Below are positions 5,800 to 6,384 of a stretch of 6,384 nucleotides of DNA, piece by piece. Below the pieces are notes generated by a model. It had not been told where the DNA came from and did not search any database. It was given only the letters and a program-made list of their open reading frames with translations. Source of the DNA: Methylobacter sp. (GTDB taxonomy: Bacteria > Pseudomonadota > Gammaproteobacteria > Methylococcales > Methylomonadaceae); the NCBI GenBank assembly GCA_003158415.1, contig PMJA01000043.1, forward strand, positions 1 to 6,384, given 5' to 3'. The stretch's first letter is position 1. Every line of letters begins with the position of its first letter. Position numbers and translations under genes: made by a program.

Positions 5800-6189
5800 A
5801 TGTCTTTTCTTTTATGGTCTCAGGTTATGGAAATTGAAATAGTTAAAGTTTACTTAGGTCGCCTAAAAGATTGGCACGGCTTAATCACCACTGATCACTT
5901 ATCTGGTTGGGAAACCCCTAAAGGCCGAGTTCCTGATCATTTGCATGGCGATAGATTTTTTTATTATTTGCAAGGGCAGAATGCTAGAAAATTACGGGAT
6001 AGAGATTGGTACACTCATATAATTTCTCGTGATTATAATGGGGGGCAATTTAGCAAATGCTTTGCAGGTAGACTTAGCCATAAAAGGATTGTTGAAATTT
6101 GTGAAAAGGCGGGCGCATTGGATGACATAACTGCATATATAGTGGATCGTGCTACAGGGGCCCAAACAGTACGCGAAATAGGTTATTAA
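5800..6189 (+). CDS. Hypothetical protein, 129 aa, first gene of a small cassette
   Basis: An open frame from ATG at 5800 to TAA at 6187-6189. An in-frame TGA at 5788-5790 sets the upstream limit. A second in-frame ATG at 5827 gives a more usual start (MEIEIVKVYLGRLKDWHGL) and a 120-residue protein. Neither start has a good ribosome binding site: the AGG before 5827 is only 2 nt away. The protein is soluble-looking, with no signal peptide or membrane segment. It is rich in aromatic and charged residues: WHGLITTDHLSGWETPKGR in the N-terminal third, RFFYYLQGQNARKLRDRDWY in the middle, and an RIVEICEKAGALDDITAYIVDR stretch (about 22 residues, near the C-terminus) that looks helical. I do not recognise the family. 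It is AT-richer than the NRPS and is followed 2 bp later by a second small gene, probably co-transcribed. Confidence 0.75.
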   Translation: MSFLLWSQVMEIEIVKVYLGRLKDWHGLITTDHLSGWETPKGRVPDHLHGDRFFYYLQGQNARKLRDRDWYTHIISRDYNGGQFSKCFAGRLSHKRIVEICEKAGALDDITAYIVDRATGAQTVREIGY

Positions 6190-6191
6190 TC

Positions 6192-6356
6192 ATGCCTAAA
6201 ACAAGCTCTGAAAAACAGGCTGATCGCCGCTTACGACTATCGCATGACGGCTTATTTAAACGCCGTGATTTTTATTGTCATCCTGATGACGAAAAAAAGC
6301 TTAGAACTCTTGAGCAGAAACTACGGAATGCTAGATTGAAAGCAAAAATTTACTGA
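6192..6356 (+). CDS. Small basic hypothetical protein, 54 aa
   Basis: ATG at 6192 to TGA at 6354-6356, starting 2 bp after the stop of the 129-residue gene. An AGG about 9 nt upstream (6180-6182) can serve as a weak ribosome binding site. The protein is strongly basic and helical in appearance: an N-terminal SEKQADRRLRL segment, then GLFKRRDFYCHPDD, then a charged helix EKKLRTLEQKLRNARLKAK. The FxxHPDD-then-helix layout reminds me of small plasmid- and phage-borne proteins, but I cannot name a family. The tight spacing implies translational coupling. A DNA-binding or antitoxin role is possible but only inferred from size, charge and pairing. Confidence 0.65.
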   Translation: MPKTSSEKQADRRLRLSHDGLFKRRDFYCHPDDEKKLRTLEQKLRNARLKAKIY

Positions 6357-6364
6357 AGGCCTGT

Positions 6365-6378
6365 GACTTTTCAAAGTC
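6365..6378. terminator. Inverted repeat after the small gene pair, possible terminator
   Basis: GACTTT-TC-AAAGTC is a perfect 14-bp inverted repeat starting 8 bp after the stop of the 54-residue gene. A hairpin would have a 5-bp stem (GACTT/AAGTC) with a TTCA loop. It is short, and the following bases (GGTGTC) show no U tract before the window ends, so a terminator is only a weak possibility. A protein-binding site is the alternative. Confidence 0.25.
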
Positions 6379-6384
6379 GGTGTC

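Overview
The window has two parts. Positions 1-4766 are the 5' end of a large nonribosomal peptide synthetase (NRPS) gene on the minus strand. Positions 4767-6384 are an AT-richer stretch of repeats and small genes. The NRPS end is GC-richer and has clear protein-level signatures. I read 1588 intact codons from an ATG at 4766, in the order adenylation (A1), peptidyl carrier (PCP1), condensation (C2), adenylation (A2). The frame leaves the window at position 1, inside A2, just before its A9 motif. The best guess for the organism is a proteobacterium, perhaps gamma: there is a proteobacterial-type REP-like sequence, a type I-E-like CRISPR repeat unit, and a proteobacterial style of NRPS. The species cannot be fixed from this window.

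The synthetase starts with an A domain and has no N-terminal condensation domain, so it looks like the initiation end of an assembly line. The residues lining the A1 pocket resemble proline-activating domains. Those of A2 match the valine code closely (DAFW-LGGTF). The peptide would then begin Pro(-like)-Val, with the C2 domain forming the first peptide bond. The protein's first 40-50 residues match the C-to-A linker before A2, and about 313 bp around the starts of A1 and A2 are about 96% identical. This points to a module copied within the gene, followed by recent homogenisation.

Positions 4767-5799 hold no convincing gene. From left to right they contain: a nested inverted-repeat element resembling a miniature transposon (4781-5018, core 4875-4981); a REP-like sequence (5186-5210); several stem-loops; one isolated 28-bp unit that looks like a CRISPR repeat (5407-5434) with no second copy and no cas gene; a cluster of about 20-24 bp degenerate repeats (5451-5612); and two overlapping palindromes (5764-5785) just before the next gene.

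Positions 5800-6356 carry two small plus-strand genes separated by 2 bp, encoding 129 and 54 residues. I do not recognise the family of either. They look like a two-gene accessory cassette. The NRPS and this cassette are divergently oriented, and nothing in the sequence links their functions.
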